A stretch of 64,000 nucleotides of DNA from Acetatifactor muris (GTDB lineage Bacteria > Bacillota > Clostridia > Lachnospirales > Lachnospiraceae): contig NZ_JANJZD010000024.1 in assembly GCF_024623325.1 (NCBI RefSeq), forward strand, positions 18,170-82,169, written 5' to 3'. Below are positions 8,718 to 17,114 of the stretch, piece by piece (within the stretch, counting starts at the first letter, position 1; each line of letters begins with the position of its first letter). The position numbers and the translations under genes are program-made. The notes below the pieces were generated by a model. It was not told where the DNA came from, ran no database searches, and worked only from the letters and a program-made list of their open reading frames with translations.

Positions 8718-9555
8718 AGCAAAGCGGAGTGAAATCATACAGGGTACCGAAAAGGAATTTTTGGATGTATTCAACCGGCTCTGCTATTCCAGAAGCTCCT
8801 GGCAGGTATGGGCCGACTTGATAAGCGCAATCGCATGTACCCTGAGCAATGTGACAGATCGGACACAGAAGCATTTTGAGGCGAGGGAAAAGGAATATGC
8901 CCAATGTATAGAGAGACTCGGATCAGTGGAAATAACGGCGGAGATACTCAATATCATCGTCATGGCTTTGGAAAATGAGCCGGAGCAGGACTTTCTCGGA
9001 AAAATGTATATGAATCTGAACTTGGGAAACCACTGGAAAGGCCAGTTTTTCACCCCATATAACGTATGCAAAATGATGTCGCAGATGACCGTGGAGAACG
9101 TTGACAGGCAGATAGAAGAACAGGGGTACATATCCATTTGTGATCCAGCATGCGGCGCAGGGGCAACACTGATAGCAGCAGCAAATACCTTGAAAGGATC
9201 CAAATATAATTTCCAGAACCATGTGCTTTTTGTAGGGCAGGACGTGGATCGGGTGGTGGCTCAGATGTGTTATATCCAGCTTTCTCTCTTGGGATGTGCC
9301 GGTTATATCTGTGTAGGGAATACGATTACCAACCCTTTGACCGGCCCGGTATTATTCCCCAGGGAAAACGAGGGGCAGGAAATGTGGTATATGCCAATGT
9401 TCCAGTCGGATGTGTGGCAGTGGCGGAAGATATTTCATTCGCTGGGAAGTATGGGTGGAACTGTAACCACCGAAAAAACAGTGGAAAAAGAGCACTTTTA
9501 TATGTTTTTCGATTTTGGAGAAAAGGAGGCGCAGTATGGGAGTCAAAGGATTTGA
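8710..9555 (+). CDS. N6-adenine DNA methylase-like protein (motif IV not visible)
   Basis: 281 residues; GTG 8710 follows AGGAGGATTTTAG. It resembles HsdM-type methylases: GQFFTPYNVCKMMSQM (the Q-F-F-T-P segment) near residue 115, and the SAM-binding motif ICDPACGAGATL near 143. The catalytic NPPF/DPPY motif expected further on is not visible; the matching place reads NTITNPLTG. The chain is also short for an HsdM, with no specificity subunit nearby. It may be an orphan methylase with a divergent motif or a non-catalytic SAM-binding protein. I have seen this short type in other Firmicutes mobile elements. Confidence 0.75.
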   Translation: MARAKRSEIIQGTEKEFLDVFNRLCYSRSSWQVWADLISAIACTLSNVTDRTQKHFEAREKEYAQCIERLGSVEITAEILNIIVMALENEPEQDFLGKMYMNLNLGNHWKGQFFTPYNVCKMMSQMTVENVDRQIEEQGYISICDPACGAGATLIAAANTLKGSKYNFQNHVLFVGQDVDRVVAQMCYIQLSLLGCAGYICVGNTITNPLTGPVLFPRENEGQEMWYMPMFQSDVWQWRKIFHSLGSMGGTVTTEKTVEKEHFYMFFDFGEKEAQYGSQRI

Positions 9556-10648
9556 TGGAAATTTGTCGGAAGAGAGCAAAAAGGCTCTGCAGTCGGAAAC
9601 GTGGCAGAAAGTCAGGGATAGCATGAAAGAGAAAAAAGAGGTTAAGCACTTCACGGCTGAAAGCACAGCGGAGAATGCCTATGGAGCGATCTGGAATCAG
9701 GTTGTAAATGAGTATCTGAAAAGCGGATATAATGCCGAGGATAAAAGCCCTGATATTGTCGTGATGGGCGAGACGTACAGGACATTGCGGCGTCCAGAGG
9801 TAACGGTCTTTTATGATGCTGCCGGGGACACTCTCTTTGATGTGACGAATGAGAGGCTTGAAAAGGAATATGAATGGCTGATGAACGGCGGCGCCGGGGA
9901 TGCGGCGGAGAATACGGACACCAGGGAGGAAGATAATGCGGATAGGAAAAGTGATTTGGTTGTGGAACAGACGGAGGAAGATCCGGAAGCTGGCGAGGCT
10001 CCGCAGGCGGAGCGAGCGGAGGAGGATGAACCGGATAGCACACCTGATGTAACTGGGGAAAACATTGAAAGCAACCAGGAGCCGCCCAAACCAGTGGAAG
10101 GCAAGAGCACCAGCGAACAAGACAGTAGGCTGGTCAAACAGCGAGCTGAGGAAAAGTTGAAAAAGGAGCTGGCGGCGGCCAAAGACAAATCTTTTGCGGA
10201 TCCGATTATTGGGTATCTTCTGGAGAGATGCCGGGAGGATGAAGGGCTGGCCGAGGATGTGGTGCAGGATCATAAGACCTGGCAAAAGTGTTTTGAATAT
10301 ATCTATCGCCAGGCCAGACAACAGGCGCATGGGAATTGTGCTGCTGTTCGTGATGATGTGGTATATGAATGGGCCGAGGACTATTACCACAAGGACGATA
10401 AGGCTGAGGAAGAGAAGAAAGCCAAAAAGACAGCCGAGGACAAGGCCAAAAAGACCGCTACTGAAAAAGCTAAAAAGGTAAAAACTGCGACAGAACGAAA
10501 AACGGTTAAAGCGAAAGGAAATGCTGAGAAGACGGAAAAGGTTTCCGTTCCTCCTAAAGCAGAAACGCCTAAAGCGCCGCCGAAGCCCAAGAAAAACCCG
10601 AAAGAGATGGACGGCCAGATGGATCTGTTCTCAATGATGGGCATGTAG
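9536..10648 (+). CDS. PcfK-like protein with Lys/Ala-rich tail
   Basis: 370 residues; ATG 9536 sits behind AGGAGG (an earlier in-frame ATG at 9515 is inside the previous gene). A first globular part (about 1-120) is followed by an acidic linker. Residues about 220-280 match the PcfK domain (DPIIGYLLERC, HKTWQKCFEYIYRQAR), named after a gene of the conjugative plasmid pCF10. The last 80 residues are Lys/Ala repeats (AKKTAEDKAKK) like histone H1 tails, likely DNA-binding. It lies directly before PcfJ, as in plasmids and many Clostridia phages. The pair's function is unknown. Confidence 0.75.
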   Translation: MGVKGFDGNLSEESKKALQSETWQKVRDSMKEKKEVKHFTAESTAENAYGAIWNQVVNEYLKSGYNAEDKSPDIVVMGETYRTLRRPEVTVFYDAAGDTLFDVTNERLEKEYEWLMNGGAGDAAENTDTREEDNADRKSDLVVEQTEEDPEAGEAPQAERAEEDEPDSTPDVTGENIESNQEPPKPVEGKSTSEQDSRLVKQRAEEKLKKELAAAKDKSFADPIIGYLLERCREDEGLAEDVVQDHKTWQKCFEYIYRQARQQAHGNCAAVRDDVVYEWAEDYYHKDDKAEEEKKAKKTAEDKAKKTATEKAKKVKTATERKTVKAKGNAEKTEKVSVPPKAETPKAPPKPKKNPKEMDGQMDLFSMMGM

Positions 10649-10660
10649 GGGGTGGTTAAT

Positions 10661-12763
10661 ATGAATAAGAGATCGCTTTCAAGGATAGAAAAGCCCAAGG
10701 CGTCTGAAAATATGATTCGTCTGGCGAAAAGAACAGACGGGGACAGGTATATTGCGACAGCAAAAATTATTGATGTGGATGGAGAAAAAATACTGCTCTT
10801 GAATTTCTTCCAGAGGTCAGAACTCGTCAAGGAGAAAACAGGAGCAGCATTTAGGACATTTATTTCCCGGAGCGATTATATCACGCAGGACCTATCTAGC
10901 GCAAGAGTGAAATGGAAAACTGGAAGTTTCAAGTCAATTTTGGGGTGGTATTGGTGGAATACCAAAGAAAAGGGGCATGATGTTACATTCGCATCAGATT
11001 CAGATTTTATCAGTGCGAAATATTATATGAAAGCCTATTTCGAGGGGGAAGATCCGAATGTATGGGATGCAATCTGGAAATTTCAGGATGAAGTTCTCGA
11101 CAGGCGGCTGAAGGCTAAGCATAAAAAAGAAACAGACAAAATTGATAAGAAAATGGAGATGGTACCAGAAAAGCCGGAAGGATTTGAAAAATGGGTGCAT
11201 GAGATTGCGATGGGGGATAAAAGGTATCTGGTGTATGAGGCCGCAAGCAAAAAGAAAATGACAACGGGATACTGTACTTATTGCAAAAGGACTGTCCGAA
11301 TAGATGTTAAATCTGTTCAACCCCGAAATAAAAAGCGGGGGAATTGCCCTAACTGCGGTAGCCCTGTAACTTTCATCCCCAAAGGATATTTTCCGACCTA
11401 TCAGAGAGACAGTAAATGGGTGTGCCTGATGCAAAAAGTTTCGACTGTGATTGTGTCGAGATATTTTCACGTCCATCAGGAAATCCAAAGAGATTATAAC
11501 TACAAGGAATCGTTTAGCATAAGTGAACTCTGTAGAGCGTTTTTGGAAGAAGATAACGTGGAGATTAAAATTGATTCATATGAATGGGGGATATACAAAC
11601 AGCATGGGCTTCCGCGTTGGTGTCCAGATCAGAATCATAAAAATTGTGCAAGTGCTGTTGTTTATACAGAGAACCTGCCGGAGGTGTTTAAGGGGACTTT
11701 CTACCGGTATTGCGCTTTGGACTTATACCAAAAGAAACTTGCCTGTGATCCAGTACCGGTATGGCGCTTTATGAATACATATCCTCGATACACCTATCTG
11801 GAAATGTTTTTAAAGGCCGGCCTTGTTAATTTGACCGGTGAAATTGTGGAAGGGCATGCATACGAGCTTGATTTAAATGGCAAGACACCAGAGACTATTT
11901 TGGGGATATCTAAAAAATATATCTCAATACTGAGAGAGATTGACGGAGGCACTGCTGAATTAAGGTTACTGAAACAGTGTGAATCCGATAATATTCTTCC
12001 GCAGGGAGAAGATATCCGTGGTTTCTGCGAACGGTTCGGAGGAAATGATGAACTGATCGGGGTTATCAATGCCCATATGAGCATACGGAAGTTTAACAAA
12101 TATATGGATAAGCAAAGAACTGTCTTGCCAAAGCATAAAGAAGTCCCCTGCCACGCAGCATGGTGTTCTCCGGAAAGCTACAGCAAAAAGGAACGGATGC
12201 GTGAGGGATATAGAAATCTGGCAAAAGACTGGTTGGACTATATTTCGTGGAGTGCAACATTGAAGTATGACATAAAAGATATGTATGTATTGCTCCCTCC
12301 GGATTTTGGAAAGGCCCATGATAGGGTAATGAAAGAATATCAGGCATTTAAGGATGAACAGGAACGGAAACGTCAGGAAGAATTAGAGAAGTTAATCAAG
12401 AAAGCTTTAGACGCCGCCGAGGGTATTCCGGCGATGATGATGAAGGCCAGAGGTTTGATGATCATTCTTCCCAAGAGCGGATCTGAGATTAAGGAAGAGG
12501 GCCGGACGTTGCATCACTGTGTAGGAACCTATGTAGAGCGAGTTGCGAAAGGCGAAACCATGATTCTGTTTATTAGAAAGGAAACTGCTCCGGACGTCCC
12601 TTATTTTACACTGGAATATAGAGACGGAAAAGTCATCCAATGCAGAGGCAAAAAGAACTGTGGTATGACAAAAGATGTTAAAGCTTTCGTTAAGGCTTTC
12701 GAGCGAAAAATGAAGGAGGAGAGCGAGGCAGAAAATTCTGTAAAGGGAAGGAGGGCGGGATGA
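10661..12763 (+). CDS. PcfJ-like protein
   Basis: 700 residues. ATG 10661 is spaced well from GGGGGTGG; a GTG at 10652 is possible. A zinc ribbon (CTYCKRT...CPNCGSPV) lies near residues 205-250. The C-terminus matches the PcfJ domain: EGRTLHHCVGTYVERVAKGE, then ETAPDVPYFTLEY and QCRGKKN. PcfJ was named in plasmid pCF10; its conserved His-His-Cys and Cys-Arg-Gly stretches suggest an enzyme or nucleic-acid-binding protein, not proven. Paired with PcfK just upstream. Confidence 0.8.
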   Translation: MNKRSLSRIEKPKASENMIRLAKRTDGDRYIATAKIIDVDGEKILLLNFFQRSELVKEKTGAAFRTFISRSDYITQDLSSARVKWKTGSFKSILGWYWWNTKEKGHDVTFASDSDFISAKYYMKAYFEGEDPNVWDAIWKFQDEVLDRRLKAKHKKETDKIDKKMEMVPEKPEGFEKWVHEIAMGDKRYLVYEAASKKKMTTGYCTYCKRTVRIDVKSVQPRNKKRGNCPNCGSPVTFIPKGYFPTYQRDSKWVCLMQKVSTVIVSRYFHVHQEIQRDYNYKESFSISELCRAFLEEDNVEIKIDSYEWGIYKQHGLPRWCPDQNHKNCASAVVYTENLPEVFKGTFYRYCALDLYQKKLACDPVPVWRFMNTYPRYTYLEMFLKAGLVNLTGEIVEGHAYELDLNGKTPETILGISKKYISILREIDGGTAELRLLKQCESDNILPQGEDIRGFCERFGGNDELIGVINAHMSIRKFNKYMDKQRTVLPKHKEVPCHAAWCSPESYSKKERMREGYRNLAKDWLDYISWSATLKYDIKDMYVLLPPDFGKAHDRVMKEYQAFKDEQERKRQEELEKLIKKALDAAEGIPAMMMKARGLMIILPKSGSEIKEEGRTLHHCVGTYVERVAKGETMILFIRKETAPDVPYFTLEYRDGKVIQCRGKKNCGMTKDVKAFVKAFERKMKEESEAENSVKGRRAG

Positions 12764-12764
12764 A

Positions 12765-12950
12765 ATGGCGGATAAGGCAAGGCATAAGATCAGAAATCTG
12801 CTTATGAAGCTGAATGATGAAGACCGGAATACTCTTTGTTGTCTGCTGATAAAAGCGGGATATGCTGCCCGGATCGGAAAGGAGCGCCCCGGTGGCAAGG
12901 GGCAGACAATGTATTTCGTGGAATTTTGGGAGGAGGATGCAGATGCTTAG
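12765..12950 (+). CDS. Small unknown protein
   Basis: 61 residues, starting at ATG 12765 one base after the PcfJ stop. It has a helix-rich first half (RHKIRNLLMKLNDEDRNTLC) and ends MYFVEFWEEDADA. It overlaps the next gene by 8 bases, consistent with coupled translation. No family recognised. Confidence 0.55.
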   Translation: MADKARHKIRNLLMKLNDEDRNTLCCLLIKAGYAARIGKERPGGKGQTMYFVEFWEEDADA

Positions 12951-13221
12951 AAAAGTTTGGATTCCCAAGAACATAGCCAGGAGGCCGGCGGCAAGAACAG
13001 AAACGTATCTGAAATACGGATTTGTGATTACAGAATGCGAGAAGCATTTATGTCCCAGGTGCGGAAGCATTCTGAACGCAGGACCGAATTACCAGCCGAG
13101 ATATTGCGATCAGTGCGGGCAGAAAGTCAGCTTCAAGGGAATTGAGTGGAAAGAAGAAAAGGAATTAGGGTTTGCGGAAAGGAGCGGGGAACATGAACAG
13201 GTCGAAGATAGAGTGGTGTGA
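12943..13221 (+). CDS. Zinc-ribbon protein
   Basis: 92 residues. ATG 12943 is six bases after AGGAGG; upstream codons belong to the previous gene's frame overlap. The centre carries CPRCGSIL and, about 20 residues later, CDQCGQKV, a four-cysteine zinc ribbon. Function unknown; overlaps the next gene by 29 bases. Confidence 0.65.
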   Translation: MLRKVWIPKNIARRPAARTETYLKYGFVITECEKHLCPRCGSILNAGPNYQPRYCDQCGQKVSFKGIEWKEEKELGFAERSGEHEQVEDRVV

Positions 13222-14233
13222 CCACACATTAAATCCCATTACGGGATGCCGGCGTAATTGCGAATACTGCTATGCCCGGCGCATGGTTGCCCGGTTTTCC
13301 GGTGATGTAAGGCTTAATAAGATGGCAAAAAAGGATTATTCCATGGTGCCGGCGGCTGATGGGGGAGAAGACTTATATGTGCTGGATGCCCCAATGCTGA
13401 ATGAAACAGGGAATCCGCTTGTATATCCCTTTGGATTTGCCCCTACGCTGCACCGGTACCGGCTGGATACTCCCGCAAAGCTGAAAATGGGAAACAATAT
13501 TTTTGTAGGCGCCATGGCGGACGTGTTCGGAAGTTGGGTGCCGGATGAGTGGATTGCGGAGATATTCAATATCTGCCAGAAGTACCCCATACATAATTAC
13601 CTGTTTCTCACAAAGAACCCGGAAAGATATAAGCGCATTGATTCAGCCGGAATCCTCCCGGCGGGTAAAAATATGTGGTACGGATCCACGCTCACCAGGC
13701 CAGAAGATAAATGTTTCGTGTCAAATGCACACAATACATTCTGGAGCATTGAGCCGATTCATGCGCCGTTTTGCCTGTGGGAGCGGGATGAATTTTCTCC
13801 TAACTGGATAATTATCGGTGCGGAAACCGGGCGCAGTAAAAACAGGATCATCCCACAGAAGGAGTGGATAGAGGATATCGTGGCATGGTGTGAGAAGTCA
13901 GGGATCCCGGTGTTTATGAAGGATAGTCTGCTCCCTATCGTTGGAGAAGACGGAATGCGGAGAGAATTCCCAAAGCAGCTTCAGCACTCGGCGATAAGTC
14001 CGAAGATGGAAGCGAAAATATATGATGTCTGTGCCGAATGTAAGGTCCGGCTGAAAAAGAGCGACATGATTACGTTGCTGGCGAGATCCAGGCGCGGAGA
14101 GCAGCCGAAACAGTTTGGATTTATGTGCAAGGAATGTTTCAAGAAATTCTGCCGGGATCTGGGGCTGGATATTCCCCATCTGGCAGAATTGGCAGACAGC
14201 ATTACAATAGGCCCCGGTGATACAGATGGGTAA
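13193..14233 (+). CDS. DUF5131 (phage Gp37/Gp68) radical-SAM-like protein
   Basis: 346 residues, ATG 13193 after GAAAGGAGCGG. The opening SKIEWCDHTLNPITGC and the cluster CRRNCEYCYARRM (Cx3Cx2C) are hallmarks of the Gp37/Gp68 (DUF5131) family, distant relatives of radical-SAM enzymes that would bind a 4Fe-4S cluster. Further family signatures are TPAKLKMGNNIFVGAMADVF and WIIIGAETG. A C-terminal extra zinc-binding part (CAEC...CKEC) extends it beyond the core. The reaction is unknown; these genes are frequent in phages and plasmids. Confidence 0.8.
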   Translation: MNRSKIEWCDHTLNPITGCRRNCEYCYARRMVARFSGDVRLNKMAKKDYSMVPAADGGEDLYVLDAPMLNETGNPLVYPFGFAPTLHRYRLDTPAKLKMGNNIFVGAMADVFGSWVPDEWIAEIFNICQKYPIHNYLFLTKNPERYKRIDSAGILPAGKNMWYGSTLTRPEDKCFVSNAHNTFWSIEPIHAPFCLWERDEFSPNWIIIGAETGRSKNRIIPQKEWIEDIVAWCEKSGIPVFMKDSLLPIVGEDGMRREFPKQLQHSAISPKMEAKIYDVCAECKVRLKKSDMITLLARSRRGEQPKQFGFMCKECFKKFCRDLGLDIPHLAELADSITIGPGDTDG

Positions 14234-14612
14234 ATGGAATAGGAACAGAGAGGGCTATGCTGACATTACCGCCGGCATAGCCATAGGGAGAGTATCAAGA
14301 GAGGAAAGGAAGATTGCTATGGCGAAGAAGAGAAACTGCAGGCGCACAACAGACGAAAGTATTATCCACGAAAAGGCTGTAAAGATGCGGAAAATGACTG
14401 ACGAGCAGCTGGTGCATTACGTGGAGGATCGGGTGGAGAAAGCCAGGAGCGAGGGTTTTAACCAGGGAAAGGCTCAGGCACCTAAATACAGATCGATCAG
14501 CATTGAGAAAATTATCAATGAGATTGGAAATGTCCGGGGAATCGGGGCAACTAAGCTGGAGGGCATTCAGGCAATCCTCGAAAAGCATTTGGAGGTAAGA
14601 GCAGAATGTTAA
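14226..14612 (+). CDS. Unknown basic protein
   Basis: 128 residues if ATG 14226 is used; a second in-frame ATG at 14319 has a better ribosome site (GAAAGGAAG) and would give 97 residues, so two products are possible. The sequence is basic, with AIGRVSREERK near residue 20 and a helical end containing NEIGNVRGIGATKLEGIQAI, which resembles a helix-hairpin-helix (GxGxxK) DNA-binding turn. No function known. Confidence 0.5.
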   Translation: MGKWNRNREGYADITAGIAIGRVSREERKIAMAKKRNCRRTTDESIIHEKAVKMRKMTDEQLVHYVEDRVEKARSEGFNQGKAQAPKYRSISIEKIINEIGNVRGIGATKLEGIQAILEKHLEVRAEC

Positions 14613-14794
14613 AAGTTGGAGATAAGGTTGTTATGAATGACAAGTACCATGTTCCTGAGAAGAATAAGGGAAAAGAGTTTATTGTTACAGTAGAACCGCA
14701 GGAAGTATGTGGAACGCTTTGTGTATGGCTCGAAGGTTATAGAGGTTGTTATGCCGCAGACGGATTGACAAAGGTTGGTGAGGCCAATGTCTGA
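14606..14794 (+). CDS. Small beta-rich protein
   Basis: 62 residues, ATG 14606 overlapping the preceding gene by 7 bases. It begins MLKVGDKVVMNDKYHVPEKN, the style of a small SH3-like barrel, and ends LTKVGEANV. Function unknown. Confidence 0.5.
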   Translation: MLKVGDKVVMNDKYHVPEKNKGKEFIVTVEPQEVCGTLCVWLEGYRGCYAADGLTKVGEANV

Positions 14795-15347
14795 TCCGAG
14801 GCGGCAGCTGATCGGGAGGCGGAGCAAAGCTGCCGGAGAAACCTTTGAGCGCTGGATCACGGATGCCTGTGAATTTTATCTGCGGAATGGCTGGGCGCAT
14901 ATAGAAAAGACGCCGGAGCCGTTCCACATCACCAGCAAGGACGAAAGAGGAGTTGTCCGTGGTTATTATGAAAAGAAAGGGCAGCCGGATTATAAAGGCA
15001 TTTTATGTGATGGCAGCGGGATTATGTTTGAGGCCAAGCACACGGATTCCGACAGAATCAATCAGAATGCCGTTACGGATACCCAGTGGAAAAGCCTTGA
15101 TATTTATGAGAAGTTTGGGGCCCACTGCTATGTGATGGTATCCGTAGGGCTGATGAAGTTTTATAGGGTTCCCTGGGATATCTGGAAAAAGATGAAAGAG
15201 TTGTTCGGGCATAAGTTTATGACGGAACAGGAACTGGAGCCGTACCGGTTGCAGGAGAAGCAATGCACAATACTCATTTTGGAAGGAGTGGAATTGAAAG
15301 ATGAAAATACAGAAAACAGACCTGGCTCAGAAGCTGAACAAAATTAA
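14787..15347 (+). CDS. recU: RecU-like Holliday junction resolvase
   Basis: 186 residues from ATG 14787. It carries the RecU nuclease pattern: an N-terminal Arg/Lys helix (RRSKAAGETFERWI), GQPDYKGILCDGSGIMFEAK with catalytic Asp and Glu-x-Lys, then a Gln (DTQWKSL) and the strand GAHCYVMVSV. RecU resolves four-way junctions made in phage recombination and replication. The chain extends 47 bases into the clamp gene, whose own start follows a good site (GGAAGGAG). Confidence 0.8.
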   Translation: MSDPRRQLIGRRSKAAGETFERWITDACEFYLRNGWAHIEKTPEPFHITSKDERGVVRGYYEKKGQPDYKGILCDGSGIMFEAKHTDSDRINQNAVTDTQWKSLDIYEKFGAHCYVMVSVGLMKFYRVPWDIWKKMKELFGHKFMTEQELEPYRLQEKQCTILILEGVELKDENTENRPGSEAEQN

Positions 15348-16347
15348 GGGAGTGGTGCCGAAGAAAACCACCATGCCGGTCTTACAGGGTATTTTGGTCC
15401 GGGATGGTTATTTAATCGCCAGCAATATGGAAATGACCGTTAAGGCGAAGATAGAGGGCACAGAGGGGGAATCCTTCATCATTCCGGAAAGGGCGTTTGA
15501 CCTGATCAATAACCTGCCGGATGGAGAGATGGAAATTTCCGCTGCGGCTGGCAATATCATCACGATCAAGGCTGACAAGATCAAAAATAAGTATCAGACG
15601 CTGGATCCGGCACAGTTTCCTACAACGGCTTCTCAGGATGAGGGAAGTGAGCTGAGGATTAAAGCAGAAATGCTTTTGGAATCCATGAAACGTGTATCCT
15701 ATGCGGTGCCGGCGCAGAATACCAATACGGTAATGACTGCCATGTGTCTGCAGGCGGCAGGCGGGCAGCTGAATTTTGCCGGACTGGATGGCCATGTGCT
15801 GGCATGGGACAAAATAGACTATGACGGAGAATTTGAACTACTGATACCGAAAAATACGGTCGATAAGATGAAGTCACTCGGGCTGTCCGGGGAGGTCCAG
15901 ATCCGGCACAATAAGACGGGCGCAGTATTTATAACGGAGGATTTTGAAATATATACCCGGCTGATCGAGGGGGAGTATTTCAAGTATCAGACACTATTCA
16001 AGGAACTTCCGTTACATACGGTCGTATCGAGAATTGCCCTGCTGGATGCGATGACAAGGGCGAAGATGTGTACCGAGGAGCGGTGTCCGGTCAGGTTTGA
16101 ACTGGAAGGAGGTTCCCTGAGCCTGAGCATTAAAGATAAGACCACGGATTACCATGAAACGATAGAGCTTCAGGAGAACATTGCGGAGACGCTGACGATA
16201 GGGTTTGATGCCCGGCTGGTACTGGAAACGCTGAAAGCGTTCGACTGTGAGAATGTAGGGCTTTCCTTTGGAGGCCCGAAGATGCCTATGATTGTCGAGG
16301 CCGAGGACAGCGATTTTAAGACAATCGTTCTCCCGGTGGCAATATAA
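15301..16347 (+). CDS. dnaN: Phage DNA polymerase III sliding clamp (beta) homologue
   Basis: 348 residues, ATG 15301. The start (MKIQKTDLAQKLNKIKGVVP, then TMPVLQGILV) and the three repeated clamp-fold units of about 115 residues match DnaN; the end reads PMIVEAEDSDFKTIVLPVAI, where bacterial clamps end with ...YLVMPMR. It is slightly shorter than host clamps. It should encircle DNA and tether a polymerase, letting the phage compete for or redirect the host replisome. No phage polymerase is in the window. Confidence 0.85.
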   Translation: MKIQKTDLAQKLNKIKGVVPKKTTMPVLQGILVRDGYLIASNMEMTVKAKIEGTEGESFIIPERAFDLINNLPDGEMEISAAAGNIITIKADKIKNKYQTLDPAQFPTTASQDEGSELRIKAEMLLESMKRVSYAVPAQNTNTVMTAMCLQAAGGQLNFAGLDGHVLAWDKIDYDGEFELLIPKNTVDKMKSLGLSGEVQIRHNKTGAVFITEDFEIYTRLIEGEYFKYQTLFKELPLHTVVSRIALLDAMTRAKMCTEERCPVRFELEGGSLSLSIKDKTTDYHETIELQENIAETLTIGFDARLVLETLKAFDCENVGLSFGGPKMPMIVEAEDSDFKTIVLPVAI

Positions 16348-16405
16348 ATTAGCGCCACATACTCCGATTGGTCTCGGAAAGGAATGATATCACACAAATA
16401 AACCA

Positions 16406-16426
16406 GGGCGGCGGGCGCTGCCGCCC
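16406..16426 (+). promoter_or_regulatory. GC-rich hairpin in leader of the next gene
   Basis: GGGCGGC (16406-16412) pairs with GCCGCCC (16420-16426) around a 7-base loop, directly before the AAAGGAG of the gene at 16441. There is no T-run, so it is not a typical terminator; it could modulate translation or mRNA stability. Confidence 0.35.
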
Positions 16427-16440
16427 GGAAAGGAGCAGAC

Positions 16441-17109
16441 ATGGACGAAAGCATAAAAAACAGATGCATGAAAAGATTTAAGAATCATAAAGCTACGGTG
16501 GTACTGGAAAATGAGGATTTCCTGATTTTGGATTGGAGGGATAAGAGCGGCAGCGGAGAATATGCGGTCAGATATATTGTGGATTGCCAGAAAGGAAATC
16601 TGATTGTCAGTGGGGATCTGGGAGACTGCATAGCCAGCTGGTTCAATCATGTAACACCGGATAAGCTGGCGTGTTATATCAATGATATCTCATACTTCAT
16701 GGGAAAATTCCAGTGTTCTTCCGACACATATGATTATCAATGGCACGATATCGTGTCAGACCTTGAGGGCATAAAGGAAGAATTTCTGAAAGATGATGGA
16801 AATTGGAATCATGGAATATCAGCAGGTGAGGTTGAGGAAGATTTTGCAGAAATGCTCAGATTATGCGATGAAATGACTTTTGGAGAAAATGTTCCGTATC
16901 CTGATGCCTTTGTTGAACTTGCAGAGAGATATGCGGATCCGTGGTGGGAATCAGAATTTGCACATATAGGGAAGCGGATCAGCGAGCGTGTGTATTTGTG
17001 GGCCATTGGGTACCAGATGGCTTTAAAACAGATACGGAAGGCGGCAGCAGAAGCGGGGGAGGATGGGGCTGGTGGAGCCGATCAGCCGGTATTGGCTCCG
17101 GGAGCGTAA
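16441..17109 (+). CDS. Unknown phage protein
   Basis: 222 residues, ATG 16441 after GGAAAGGAG. The first two-thirds form a mixed alpha/beta domain with several Trp and Cys (DFLILDWRDKSGSGEY; DCIASWFNHVTP; YDYQWHDIVSDLEGIKEEF). The protein ends in an Ala/Gly-rich tail. Similar proteins are frequent in Clostridia prophages but have no described function. The Dam-like pseudogene begins 5 bases after its stop. Confidence 0.6.
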   Translation: MDESIKNRCMKRFKNHKATVVLENEDFLILDWRDKSGSGEYAVRYIVDCQKGNLIVSGDLGDCIASWFNHVTPDKLACYINDISYFMGKFQCSSDTYDYQWHDIVSDLEGIKEEFLKDDGNWNHGISAGEVEEDFAEMLRLCDEMTFGENVPYPDAFVELAERYADPWWESEFAHIGKRISERVYLWAIGYQMALKQIRKAAAEAGEDGAGGADQPVLAPGA

Positions 17110-17114
17110 GGCCG

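Noticed and set aside
9326..10390. Long minus-strand ORF of 354 codons
   Set aside because: Shadow of the PcfK-like gene; hydrophobic, Arg-rich nonsense composition and no domain.
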